Assembly (NCBI GenBank): GCA_021463195.1
Contig: JAJTXZ010000028.1
Coordinates: 1 to 52,445 of the forward strand
Length of the DNA: 52,445 nucleotides
Source of the DNA: Anaerolineae bacterium
GTDB lineage: Bacteria; Chloroflexota; Anaerolineae; UBA4142; SHND01
Reading direction: 5' to 3'
Shown here: piece after piece, positions 19,276 through 27,278 of the stretch
Numbering within the stretch: position 1 is the first letter of the stretch
Layout of the letters: each line of letters starts with the position of its first letter
Notes under the pieces: model-generated
The model's input: only the letters and a program-made list of their open reading frames with translations
Told to the model about the DNA's origin: nothing
The model's database searches: none
Made by a program: the position numbers and the translations under genes

Positions 19276-20482
19276 ATTTGCGATAACGCAGCGCAGGTTC
19301 ATACATTGCCAAGATATTTTCCACCGGCGTATCGGATTGGATGTGATGCGAACTCGCCATCACATAGCCGCCGTCTTGACCCAAGATCTGAACGCGTGCG
19401 CGCGCTTCGGCGCGCACCTCGTCCGGCGTTCCGCGCGGCAAGGTCTGGATAATATCAATGCCGCCGTGAAAAGAGAGCCGCGCGCCAAAATCGCGTTTCA
19501 ATCGTTCGCACTCCATGCCGGGTGAATCGGGTTGAATCGGATTCAATAAATCAATCCCCATCTCAATCAATTCGGGAATGAGCGCCGCAATCGCGCCGTC
19601 GCAATGATACATCACCGGCTTGTTGTATTTTTTCGCGACGGCGATTATTTTTTCGTGACACGGTTTCACCATCGCGCGCCACATCTGCGGCGAAATCATG
19701 AGCGAACGCGCGGTCGCCACGTCGTCATAAAAATAAATCATGTCGAGGTCAGCGGCGGCGACCCGCAGCGCGCGCTCTAGATTTTCAACATGCGTTTCCG
19801 TGAGCCGCTCCATGATATAGATTGGAATTTCCGGTTGCGACGCGAGGTCCATCAAAAATTCCTGCATCCCGCGAATCTGCCATGCTTGCTCAAAAATGGA
19901 ACCGATGCGAAAACGTAAAAATAATTCACGCGCGGGATCCAGCGCGCGAATGACTTGCGGCAGCGGCGTCCAATCCCACCAATCCGGCTCTGCCCAAATA
20001 AATTGTTTTAGATCATTCACCATAGTCGCGTTCGCAAGAGGATATGTCGCGAATTCTTCGTACGCGCCCGTCGGATTTTCCACCACGCGATAATGATGTC
20101 CCCAAATATCAATCGAATCGCCGCCAGGCAGTTGCTGCCGCCACATGCGGTTGGGTGTGGAACGCGTTAACGCATCCCACCATTCCACGCGCGCGCCCGG
20201 ACGCAAGATGGATTCCGGCGGATTGCAAAACTGATCGTAGGAAAGTAAACGCATGTCGCTTTCCAGCCGCGCGGCGACCTGTTCCCACACCGGGTCAAAA
20301 AATTGCTCGTCGCTCGGTTTGCGCCATTCCAACCCAAAATGCTGAATCAGTTTGTGCCACACTTCGGGCGTCATTAAAACGTCCACCGGCGTCCGGTCCG
20401 GTTCGCGATGTTGAAGCGCGGTTTGAATGCGCTGCCGCGCGGTGATGGTCGCGCGCGGCGAATTGGTCTCGGTCATTTGCAT
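19274..20482 (-). CDS. Uroporphyrinogen decarboxylase (URO-D) family protein
   Basis: 402 residues. The N-terminal TARQRIQTALQHREPDRTPVD and the C-terminal FHGGIDIIQTLPRGTPDEVRAEA region, ending in ASSHHIQSDTPVENILAMYEA-like residues, match the URO-D/MtaA-type TIM-barrel family. That C-terminal DTP-x-ENI pattern is typical of the corrinoid-methyltransferase-like branch rather than haem-making HemE. YHCDGAIAALIPELIEMGID may hold a metal-ligand His/Cys pair. No corrinoid protein or haem gene is adjacent, so the substrate is open. It is transcribed toward the ribosomal block and shares its terminator. Confidence 0.85.
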   Translation of the reverse strand: MQMTETNSPRATITARQRIQTALQHREPDRTPVDVLMTPEVWHKLIQHFGLEWRKPSDEQFFDPVWEQVAARLESDMRLLSYDQFCNPPESILRPGARVEWWDALTRSTPNRMWRQQLPGGDSIDIWGHHYRVVENPTGAYEEFATYPLANATMVNDLKQFIWAEPDWWDWTPLPQVIRALDPARELFLRFRIGSIFEQAWQIRGMQEFLMDLASQPEIPIYIMERLTETHVENLERALRVAAADLDMIYFYDDVATARSLMISPQMWRAMVKPCHEKIIAVAKKYNKPVMYHCDGAIAALIPELIEMGIDLLNPIQPDSPGMECERLKRDFGARLSFHGGIDIIQTLPRGTPDEVRAEARARVQILGQDGGYVMASSHHIQSDTPVENILAMYEPALRYRK

Positions 20483-20515
20483 TCTCGAATCAACGAAGCG
20501 GTTTCATCCTACGAA

Positions 20516-20549
20516 TAAAAAAAAGCCAACGAAACGCTACTTGTTGGCT
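20516..20549 (-). terminator. Terminator of the tRNA-Glu transcript
   Basis: On the - strand AGCCAAC and GTTGGCT form a stem around a loop of about 12 bases and are followed by eight T. It lies directly downstream of tRNA-Glu and upstream of the URO-D gene. Confidence 0.85.
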
Positions 20550-20555
20550 CAGGGA

Positions 20556-20628
20556 TGCCCCTAACGGGATTCGAACCCGTGTCTTGGCCTTGAAAGGGCC
20601 ACGTCCTAGTCCACTAGACGATAGGGAC
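20556..20628 (-). tRNA. tRNA-Glu (anticodon TTC)
   Basis: 73 bases read on the - strand. The acceptor stem GTCCCTA pairs with TAGGGGC (one G-U). The D-arm begins TCGTCTAGTGG. The anticodon stem TGGCC/GGCCA encloses the loop CTTTCAA with anticodon TTC. The T-arm ACGGGTTCGAATCCCGT is canonical, and the discriminator base is A. The 3' CCA is not encoded and must be added. Confidence 0.96.
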
Positions 20629-20639
20629 ACTTGCGAGTG

Positions 20640-20667
20640 ATTATATGCAGAACGCGTGCCGCGTCAA
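20640..20667 (-). promoter_or_regulatory. Sigma-70-type promoter of tRNA-Glu
   Basis: On the - strand TTGACG (20662-20667), 16 bases, then TATAAT (20640-20645), ending 11 bases before the first base of the tRNA. This near-consensus match fits a strong stable-RNA promoter with a leader of only a few bases. Confidence 0.85.
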
Positions 20668-20693
20668 AAAATTAAAACTGCGCCGCTCCAAAT

Positions 20694-21467
20694 TCATACG
20701 GGCGGCCAGGGAATGTGGGGCCAACCATCGGGCGGCGCGGGATAGAGGCGCGTTTGCAAAAGCGCATTCAAGCGCGCGTTCAGCGCGCGTATTTCAGCGC
20801 GCGCGAGCAGCTGCTCCAATTCTGCGCGAATCGGCTCGCCGCGTTTTAGCGCGTCGCGCAAAGCAGTCAATGCCGCGCACAGCTCGGACGGAATCGGCTC
20901 GTCTATGAAATCCCAAATTACTGTCCGCAATTTCGGCTCTTGATGAAAGGTTACGCCGTGATCAATCGCCCATACGATATCTTGCGCGTCCACCAGAACA
21001 TGTCCGCCTTTGCGGTCGGTATTGTTCACCAACGCGTCAAATACCGCAATCGCCTGCATTGCGCCGCGCTGGCGCGCGCGCAAGGTAAAAAAATTTTCGC
21101 GGCGTTTGTGTTCGATGAATTCTTGCACCATGCCCAAACCTTGCGGCGCGTCCGCGCGCAGCACCGTGACCGGGATATTGGGAAAACCGAGAAAGGCGCT
21201 CAATGCGTACGCCGCGACTTCGCGCTTGCACAACGTGCCATCTTCAAAATCCCACAAGGGTCGTTCGCCGCACTGTGGTTTATAAATCGCGGATATTTCA
21301 TGGTCGGCGTATTTCACTGAAACCAGATAGGTATAATTGGAACTCCATGGCACCATGCCTTGCAGTTCGATCGCGCCGCGCATCAAATGCTCGCGCATTC
21401 GCGCGCGGTCCGCGTCCGCGCGCGCGGCGAGGTTGAAAAGTTTTTTATCGCCGCTTTCGCTACTCAT
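20694..21467 (-). CDS. SCO1664 family protein (PI3/4-kinase-like fold)
   Basis: 257 residues. Conserved blocks are WSSNYTYLVSV, AIYKPQCGERPLWDFEDGTL, KREVAAYALS, DALVNNTDRKGGHVLV and WAIDHGVTFHQE. The NNTDRKGGH and AIDHG blocks resemble the catalytic loop and metal-binding positions of the PI3K/HipA-like kinase fold. The activity is unknown. It follows the phosphatase-DUF3090 fusion by 9 bases, reproducing a cluster known in Actinobacteria and Chloroflexota, so the products probably act in one pathway. Confidence 0.85.
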   Translation of the reverse strand: MSSESGDKKLFNLAARADADRARMREHLMRGAIELQGMVPWSSNYTYLVSVKYADHEISAIYKPQCGERPLWDFEDGTLCKREVAAYALSAFLGFPNIPVTVLRADAPQGLGMVQEFIEHKRRENFFTLRARQRGAMQAIAVFDALVNNTDRKGGHVLVDAQDIVWAIDHGVTFHQEPKLRTVIWDFIDEPIPSELCAALTALRDALKRGEPIRAELEQLLARAEIRALNARLNALLQTRLYPAPPDGWPHIPWPPV

Positions 21468-21476
21468 CGGTTTGAA

Positions 21477-22685
21477 TCACATCATTTGCACATACGTGCC
21501 GTGCCCGTTGCGGCGTGGACAAAAATGACCGCCCGGATCAATCGGTCGCCCGCACAAAACGCAGGTTGGACGTCCTGCCGCCGCGATTTCGCCGATGTGA
21601 CGCGCTAGCGCGCGCATCTGGTCGCGCGTTCCCCAAATGCGCACCACGTCCAAAACTTCCGCGTCTGTGGCTTCGGGCAGCGCGTACGCCACAATCACCA
21701 ATAAATCGCTTTGTTGGTCAAAACCCAAACCCAGTTGTCCAACGCGAAACAGCGGCTCGACGGGCTGCTCCAGCGCGAGCTCGTATGCGCTCGCGTGCGT
21801 GGACGCGACGCTCGAGTCGCCAAGACGCGTCAATAATTCAGTGATGCCTTGCGCTAGCGATTGCATCTGTTCTTTTTCCGTGACCAGACTCACCAGCGTC
21901 TCGGCTTGACGCGCTTGCAGAAAAAAAGTGCGCTGTCCGGGTTCGCCTAATGCGCCAACCGTAACGCGTGTAGCTGGGTTCAAATCATGCAAAATATTCG
22001 CTTCTGCCATGGGCGGCTCTTTCTCGAGATTCGTGCTTTGTGATTTTGTCGTATCGGATTTTGATTTGGGCGGCGGTTCAATTTTAGGCAACTTGCCCGT
22101 ATCGTTCAAGCGCACCAGCGTCGCTGTGTTATCGGTCAAGTGTAGCATAGTTACCGAAGCGGGATGAATGGCGATGCGCTGAAATTGATTCAAATCCCAA
22201 TTTAGATAATGCGCGATTAAACTCTTTAATGGATCGGCGTGCGATACCAGCGCAATGATGCCATCGGGATGTTTTTGACGCAGCGCTTCGACCGCGGCGA
22301 CCATACGCGCTTGCACCTCGTCAATACTCTCGCCACCCGGCAATTTTACGCCGACGGGATTATTTTGGAGCGCGCGCCAAGTATCCGTGTCTTTTAGCTC
22401 ATCGAGCTTGCGCCCGGTCCATTCGCCCGCTTCCGTTTCCATCAAACCCGGCACAATCTGCACCGACAATTTTTGACAAGTCGAAACGGCATTCGCGGTA
22501 TCCAGCGCGCGTTCGAGCGGACTGGAATAGATTGCCTCAATCGGCAAATGCGCGGTGCGCCTAGCTAAATCATCGGCTTGGCGTTGTCCTTCGGCGTTAA
22601 TATGCACGCCCGGGGTGCGCCCCGCCAAACGTCCTGCCTGCACGTAATCATTTGTCGCATGTCGAATCAATAATAAAGTGGTCAT
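21477..22685 (-). CDS. Histidine phosphatase (MSMEG_4193-like) fused to DUF3090
   Basis: 402 residues from ATG at 22683-22685 (MTTLLLIRHATNDYV). Residues 1-205 are a phosphoglycerate mutase-like histidine phosphatase: LIRHAT with the nucleophile His, YSSPLERALDTA, and VSHADPLKSL with the second His. Residues 206-245 are a P/K/S/T-rich linker. Residues 246-402 match DUF3090: VGALGEPGQRTFFLQAR, then the ending PTCVLCGRPIDPGGHFCPRRNG with three cysteines and a His that could bind zinc. The frame is continuous. An ATG in the linker (MAEANILHDL) could allow a separate DUF3090 product. Start overlaps the Nudix stop by ATGA. Confidence 0.88.
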   Translation of the reverse strand: MTTLLLIRHATNDYVQAGRLAGRTPGVHINAEGQRQADDLARRTAHLPIEAIYSSPLERALDTANAVSTCQKLSVQIVPGLMETEAGEWTGRKLDELKDTDTWRALQNNPVGVKLPGGESIDEVQARMVAAVEALRQKHPDGIIALVSHADPLKSLIAHYLNWDLNQFQRIAIHPASVTMLHLTDNTATLVRLNDTGKLPKIEPPPKSKSDTTKSQSTNLEKEPPMAEANILHDLNPATRVTVGALGEPGQRTFFLQARQAETLVSLVTEKEQMQSLAQGITELLTRLGDSSVASTHASAYELALEQPVEPLFRVGQLGLGFDQQSDLLVIVAYALPEATDAEVLDVVRIWGTRDQMRALARHIGEIAAAGRPTCVLCGRPIDPGGHFCPRRNGHGTYVQMM

Positions 22686-23326
22686 TTTTCCTTTGACGCG
22701 CAAAGCAGCGCCGCAAATTCGCTCAACAACATCGCGGTCGCGCCCCACACTTTAGCGCCATGCAAATCAAAAAACGGCACGCGCATAGCAAATCCGCGCA
22801 ATACCCAGTCTTCTTCGCGGACGCGCGCGGCGTCCAAAATATCCGCGAGCCGCGTCGGCAAAATCGCCAACACTTCGCGTTCCGACGCGCGCGTGATAGG
22901 TTCAGCGCAGCAATAATATCCGACGAACGCGGTCACCCAATACTGACTGACCGGAATATACAGCGGCGTCAAGGGTTTGCCCAAAATTTCAATTTGCGTC
23001 GGGTCCAGCCCCAATTCTTCGCGCGCTTCGCGCAATGCGGTCGCGTCCAAATTTTCGGAGGCATCCTGTTCGCCGCCCGGCAGCGAAATTTGGCCCTTGT
23101 GCGCGCCGACGCTTTCGGTGCGGCGCGTTAGAAAAAAATACAATTCGCCGTCGCGCTCGAACAACAAAATCAATACCGCGGCTTGTTTGCCCGGCGGATG
23201 TTCGGGCATTGGAAAAATATCGCCGGGGCGCGGGCGCGGCGACATGCGTTCTTGCGCGGGCCGCCCCGGGCGCGGCGCGTCAAGCGCGGCGCGCACATCG
23301 GCAAGCGAAAGCGTGAGCGCGGACAT
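22682..23326 (-). CDS. Nudix hydrolase, CoA pyrophosphatase type
   Basis: 214 residues. A full Nudix box is present (G-x5-E-x7-REAREELGL, within GEQDASENLDATALREAREE), preceded by the CoA-pyrophosphatase pattern FLTRRTESVGAHKGQISLPG. Such enzymes cleave CoA or its oxidised forms to 3',5'-ADP and phosphopantetheine. It is the first gene of the four-gene - strand group ending with SCO1664. Substrate is inferred from motifs only. Confidence 0.88.
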   Translation of the reverse strand: MSALTLSLADVRAALDAPRPGRPAQERMSPRPRPGDIFPMPEHPPGKQAAVLILLFERDGELYFFLTRRTESVGAHKGQISLPGGEQDASENLDATALREAREELGLDPTQIEILGKPLTPLYIPVSQYWVTAFVGYYCCAEPITRASEREVLAILPTRLADILDAARVREEDWVLRGFAMRVPFFDLHGAKVWGATAMLLSEFAALLCASKEK

Positions 23327-23360
23327 TAGATTGGAATTGTAGTGTAAAGCTAGGGGACGG

Positions 23361-24092
23361 TCAAGAATCAGCGCGCCGCGCCAAATGAATCAAAAATTCC
23401 GTATTCCCTTCCGTCCCTTGAATCGGCGATTGAATCAACCCGCGTCGTTCCAATCCTAGCGCCGCCGCCGCGCGCGTGATTTTTTCAATCACTTGAGTAT
23501 GGATTTGCGGATCGCGCACAATGCCGCCGCGGCCCACTTGCGCGCGGCCCGCTTCAAATTGCGGTTTGATGAGCGCGATGATTTCGCCGCGCGTTTGCAA
23601 TAAATGTTTCGCGGGCGGTAGAATCAATTCTAATGAAATGAATGAAACATCAATGACAACCAAATCAATCGGTTCGGGCAAATGTTCCAGCTGCCGCGCG
23701 TTCACGCGGTCCATGACAATGACGCGCGGGTCTTGGCGTAATTTCCACGCGAGCTGTCCGTATCCGACATCCAACGCGTACACGCGCGCCGCGCCGCGTT
23801 GAAGCAAAACGTCGGTAAAACCGCCGGTGGACGCGCCCAGATCCGCGCACACCCAAGCGCGCGGATCTATGTTGAACGCATCGAGCGCGCCCGCGAGTTT
23901 ATATCCGCCGCGACTGACATAGGGCAGCGGTTCGCGGATAACAATCGCCGCCGCGCTGTCCACTTGCGCGGCGGCTTTGTCCATGACGCGTCCGTGAATG
24001 ATTACCTCACCCGCGCGAATCAATTCTTGCGCGCGTTCGCGCGTTTCCGCCAAACCGCGTTCCACCAACAATACGTCCAGTCGTTTTCGCAT
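23361..24092 (-). CDS. tlyA: TlyA family rRNA 2'-O-methyltransferase
   Basis: 243 residues from the ATG at 24090-24092 (MRKRLDVLLVERGLAETRER); six more codons upstream are open but less likely. Residues 1-60 are an S4 RNA-binding domain. Then comes YVSRGGYKLAGALDAF and a Rossmann methyltransferase with ADLGASTGGFTDVLLQRGA and DVSFISLELILP. TlyA methylates 16S and 23S rRNA riboses in mycobacteria and sets capreomycin sensitivity. Target specificity here is inferred. Confidence 0.88.
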   Translation of the reverse strand: MRKRLDVLLVERGLAETRERAQELIRAGEVIIHGRVMDKAAAQVDSAAAIVIREPLPYVSRGGYKLAGALDAFNIDPRAWVCADLGASTGGFTDVLLQRGAARVYALDVGYGQLAWKLRQDPRVIVMDRVNARQLEHLPEPIDLVVIDVSFISLELILPPAKHLLQTRGEIIALIKPQFEAGRAQVGRGGIVRDPQIHTQVIEKITRAAAALGLERRGLIQSPIQGTEGNTEFLIHLARRADS

Positions 24093-24155
24093 AGCGCAAA
24101 TTGAATCCAAAAATTATACCACGCGCGCTTTGACTTGCATCCGGTTTCGATTAAG

Positions 24156-25112
24156 ATGCCAGACGCCATGTTGAAACTCATTATTCGAGAGATGCGCCCG
24201 CGGCAGTGGCCCAAAAATTTCTTTGTGTTTTTGCCCCTTTTGTTTACAGTGCGCCAATATTGGCGTCCGTTCACCGAAACGATGTGGGTGTTTTTGGGCT
24301 TGACACTCGGCGCGTTTATCGTTTTTTGTTTTGCGTCGGGGTTTGTTTATTTCTTGAACGATTTGGTGGATGTGGATAAAGATCGCGCGCATCCGCGCAA
24401 ACGCATGCGTCCGATCGCGTCCGGCGCGCTGCCCGAATCGGTTGCGCGTGTGACTGCGGCGGGCTTGCTACTCATTACGCTGGTTAGCGCGACGGCGCTC
24501 GATCTGTTTTCGCAAAACTTTCCCTATCCAGCCGGCGCGCCGATTTTTCCGCTGCCGTTCGCGTTCACCGTCGTCACCGTCGCGTATCTCGCGCTGCAAA
24601 TCGCGTATTCGTTTTATCTGAAACATATCGTCATCATTGACGTCTTTTGCATCGCGGGCGGATTCGTCTTGCGCGCGGTCGCGGGCGCGGCGATTATTCA
24701 GGTGCCGATTTCGCCGTGGTTGTACGTGCTGACGACGCTGCTCTCGTTATTCATCGGTTTCGCGAAACGGCGCAATGAAATCGTCATTCTCGAAAGCAAC
24801 GCCAAAAATCATCGCGCGATTTTAGAGGAATACAGTCCGCAGCTGCTTGACCAGATGATCGCGATTACGATGGCTTGCACCGCTATCGCGTATTTTTTAT
24901 ATACGTTCACGGCGGAAAATTTGCCAAAGAATCACGCGATGATGTTGACGATTCCATTCGCGCTGTACGGCATCTTTCGGTACATGTATTTGATTTATAT
25001 CAAGAACGAGGGCGGCAGTCCCGAAGAGGCGTTGCTGCGCGACCGTCCGCTGTTGTTTGACGCAATCTTGTGGGGCGTGGCGGTCGCGCTGATTCTCTAT
25101 TTTTTTGGCTAG
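24156..25112 (+). CDS. UbiA prenyltransferase, decaprenyl-phosphate phosphoribosyltransferase-like
   Basis: 318 residues from ATG 24156; ATG 24168 (MLKLIIREMRPRQWPKN) is equally possible. About nine hydrophobic segments. The first Asp-rich motif FLNDLVDVDKDRAHPRKRMR, with RPIASG after it, matches the branch that transfers phosphoribose to decaprenyl phosphate (the Rv3806c-like step toward arabinan precursors) better than MenA or UbiA. The membrane family is clear; the substrate is an inference. It is divergent from tlyA. Confidence 0.82.
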   Translation: MPDAMLKLIIREMRPRQWPKNFFVFLPLLFTVRQYWRPFTETMWVFLGLTLGAFIVFCFASGFVYFLNDLVDVDKDRAHPRKRMRPIASGALPESVARVTAAGLLLITLVSATALDLFSQNFPYPAGAPIFPLPFAFTVVTVAYLALQIAYSFYLKHIVIIDVFCIAGGFVLRAVAGAAIIQVPISPWLYVLTTLLSLFIGFAKRRNEIVILESNAKNHRAILEEYSPQLLDQMIAITMACTAIAYFLYTFTAENLPKNHAMMLTIPFALYGIFRYMYLIYIKNEGGSPEEALLRDRPLLFDAILWGVAVALILYFFG

Positions 25113-25155
25113 CGCGTTTTAGGCGCGGTCAACGCGCGCTGCCGCGCGAAAAATT

Positions 25156-26652
25156 TCAGTCGTATTTACGTTGTTGAATTTCTTCCAGAAACGCGGCGAT
25201 GGATGGCAAGCCGTACAACAAATCGTGAAAATAATCGTTCAATAAAGCCATCACGTCTTCACGCGGTGTTTCAAACGTCTTGTCGAGCGATTCAATCATC
25301 GGCTGCAAACCCAACGCCTCATCGCGCGCGCGCATCAAGGCGCGGACAATCCGCAGCTCGCGTTCGCCTTCGATTGAAGCAATCACCTGTTCGATAAGTT
25401 TGTCGTACTGTTTGAGCGTCGCCACGCGGTCTACGCGCGAGTCGGGCGTCGCCGCGCCGCTCAAGGTATCGAATAGCGACCAGACGCGGTATAACGCTGT
25501 CGTCGGTTCATCAAAAAGTTCGCGCATATAGGCGGCTTCGAGATGCCGTCCCGTCAAGCGAAAAATATTGTACGAACGCTTGGCGACTTTGCCGTAATTT
25601 AAATGCTTGACCAGATATTTGTACACTTCATATTCAAGCGCGGCGACATATTTTTGCAGCGCGTCTTCGCTCACCTCGCGCACGATTTTGCTAAACACCG
25701 GCACCGAAGTGGGGTCGAGATAAATTTCTTGAAAATACGGATCCACCGCGCCATCCAAGGGGGTCAACGTTCCGTCAGGCGCCTCCCATGACACGTCAAG
25801 TAAATTGCTCGCGCTTGCCAATGTTCCGCGTTCCGCATTCGCGACGACCCAATCGAATTTGGTCCAGCCCGGCTCAACCATGCCGTCTTCCCAATGGATT
25901 GTTTTTTTCGTCCCGTCCGCCAACTCTATCTCGAACGCGCCCGCTTCCAAATCCGCCGGAAACCACGTCATCGCGGAACCTTTTTTAATGGGTTTGCCGT
26001 TGCGTGTGGCGGGTTCGGTGTGCGTGCCGAATTTTACCGCGAGCAGATGATAATCCGGTCCGTTGCGTGTCGCCAAGCCTTTGGCGCGCATGAGGTCGGC
26101 GAGAATTTTTATCGCCGCGTCGCGCGTCGCGGCTTTAAGATTGACCCGTTGAAAGTAATCCGCGTCGCCGGGATTGATTTGGATTTTGCTCTGCGCGGCG
26201 CTGCCGCTCAAAGCGAGCGCGGTTTCGACAACCCCCGGCTGGTCCGGCACGGCGACGATTTTGCCGATGGCGCGAAAATATTCAAGGTCTTGCGCGGAAA
26301 AATCCATAATGGCGATGCGCGCGCCGTACACCTGATTTTTTGTGTCAAAGGTGACTTCGGTCGCGTCCTGCACCGCCATTTGCGCGAGCCATTGCAACGC
26401 TTCTTGTTCGTCTAATTCGATGCCGAGCCGCGCCGCTGACGCGCGGATTGTTTTGATTTCCTGTTCCGGCGTGCTGCGCGACGCGGTTGGTTTTTTAACG
26501 GCTGTCGTTTTGCTTTTGACGGTTCGCGTGTTTTTGGATTTGCGCGCGCTGTTCGCTTTTTTTGCCGATTTGGCTTGGGCGGACGCGCGCGGTTTTGATG
26601 TTTTGGACCGAGTGGATTTTGTCGTTTTTTTAGGTGACGTGACTTTTGCCAT
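25156..26652 (-). CDS. Uncharacterised protein with basic tail and nucleotidyltransferase-like motif
   Basis: 498 residues from the ATG at 26650-26652, which has a G-rich site (GGGGGG) upstream; ten more codons are open. Residues 1-60 are K/A/S/T-rich like a histone H1 tail. I do not recognise the family. The segment ALSGSAAQSKIQINPGDADY fits the pol-beta nucleotidyltransferase pattern hG-S-x11-D-h-D-h, and TKFDWVV could supply a third acid. The C-terminal third is helical (YVAALEYEVYKYLVKHLNYG onward), as in helical domains that follow such a fold. This is a weak, motif-only reading. No functional partner is adjacent. Confidence 0.55.
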   Translation of the reverse strand: MAKVTSPKKTTKSTRSKTSKPRASAQAKSAKKANSARKSKNTRTVKSKTTAVKKPTASRSTPEQEIKTIRASAARLGIELDEQEALQWLAQMAVQDATEVTFDTKNQVYGARIAIMDFSAQDLEYFRAIGKIVAVPDQPGVVETALALSGSAAQSKIQINPGDADYFQRVNLKAATRDAAIKILADLMRAKGLATRNGPDYHLLAVKFGTHTEPATRNGKPIKKGSAMTWFPADLEAGAFEIELADGTKKTIHWEDGMVEPGWTKFDWVVANAERGTLASASNLLDVSWEAPDGTLTPLDGAVDPYFQEIYLDPTSVPVFSKIVREVSEDALQKYVAALEYEVYKYLVKHLNYGKVAKRSYNIFRLTGRHLEAAYMRELFDEPTTALYRVWSLFDTLSGAATPDSRVDRVATLKQYDKLIEQVIASIEGERELRIVRALMRARDEALGLQPMIESLDKTFETPREDVMALLNDYFHDLLYGLPSIAAFLEEIQQRKYD

Positions 26653-26873
26653 AAGACCCCCCATCTGGACGAATCGTTTCATTTATTCTAGGACAAATCG
26701 CGATTTGATTCAAGCGTCAAACCGCGAATCCGCAAAGGATGTACGTCGCGATTTTGCGCAATCGCGCTGTGTTACCGCGATTTCTAATCGTTTGAGATGA
26801 TTCGCAATCCGCACCCAATAACAAATCGGCGATATATTGTGTTAATGAATTGTAATCGGCATTCAGAAAATTC

Positions 26874-26901
26874 TTGAGCGCAGCTATTGCGCGCGGATAA
26901 A
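26874..26901 (+). promoter_or_regulatory. Possible promoter for the structured RNA leader
   Basis: TTGAGC (26874-26879), 16 bases, GATAAA (26896-26901). It lies about 55 bases before the first RNA element, the right distance for a leader transcript. The match to consensus is only fair. The rest of the 626-base gap holds the RNA elements described next, and between 26653 and 26873 I see nothing else. Confidence 0.3.
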
Positions 26902-26955
26902 AACTATGGTATATAGAAAGTAAGTTAGTTAAAAACAGATTGGCTGGAATATTTA

Positions 26956-27047
26956 TACGGGGGCGATGAACTCGGGTCCAGCTGCGGTGAGTTGCGCAGT
27001 AGCATGGACGCCTTGACCTGAGGGAGCCAGTGGCGTAACCGACCGTA
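26956..27047 (+). ncRNA. Structured RNA element A, candidate riboswitch aptamer
   Basis: Closing stem TACGG (26956-26960)/CCGTA (27043-27047). Next come conserved GGGGC, a long arm CTCGGGTC (26971-26978)/GACCTGAG (27015-27022, one G-U), an inner CTGCG/CGCAG hairpin, ATGGACGC (27004-27011), then GAGCCA and GCGTAACCGACCGT (27033-27046). Element B repeats the conserved blocks while both stems change in a compensatory way. The 3' strand of the closing stem is also the 5' arm of the following terminator, so forming the stem should prevent termination (ON logic). I cannot match it to a known class. Confidence 0.75.
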
Positions 27048-27076
27048 CACAAGCAAAATGCTTGGTACGGTTTTTT
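27042..27076 (+). terminator. Terminator of element A (expression platform)
   Basis: ACCGTAC (27042-27048) plus CAAGC (27050-27054) pair with GCTTG (27060-27064) and GTACGGT (27065-27071), 12 bp with one bulged A, followed by a T-run. Its first arm overlaps the closing stem of RNA element A, so the two structures exclude one another. It lies 202 bases before the next start codon, so it is an attenuator rather than the end of a gene. Confidence 0.88.
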
Positions 27077-27101
27077 GTTTGGGTCATTTAAAAACAATAT
27101 A

Positions 27102-27212
27102 AACGGGGGCTGTGAAACTCTGCCGCGCTGTTATTTTACGATAGCAGCAATATGGACGCTCATTGCGTAGACGCGCAAAGGCAGAGTCGAGCCAATAGCG
27201 TAACCGACCGTT
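27102..27212 (+). ncRNA. Structured RNA element B, second copy
   Basis: Closing stem AACGG (27102-27106)/CCGTT (27208-27212); long arm ACTCTGCC (27117-27124)/GGCAGAGT (27180-27187); ATGGACGC at 27152-27159; GAGCCA and GCGTAACCGACCGT (27198-27211) identical in type to element A. Stem bases differ from A but still pair. Downstream ATTCCAA/TTGGAAT (27229-27246) followed by TTGTTT could be a weak second terminator. The start codon of the regulated gene is 67 bases away. Confidence 0.75.
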
Positions 27213-27278
27213 CATGCCCTTGACGCAGATTCCAAAGAATTGGAATTTGTTTCGGGGATTAGATGAAAGGAGAAAAAC

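Noticed and set aside
24156-25112. MenA or 4-hydroxybenzoate prenyltransferase
   Set aside because: The Asp-rich motif with HPRKRMRPIASG is closer to the decaprenyl-phosphate phosphoribosyltransferase branch.
26956-27212. c-di-GMP-I (GEMM) or cobalamin riboswitch
   Set aside because: Short similarities (GGACGC, CGCAAAG, AGCCA) exist, but the order of conserved blocks and the stem layout differ from those classes.
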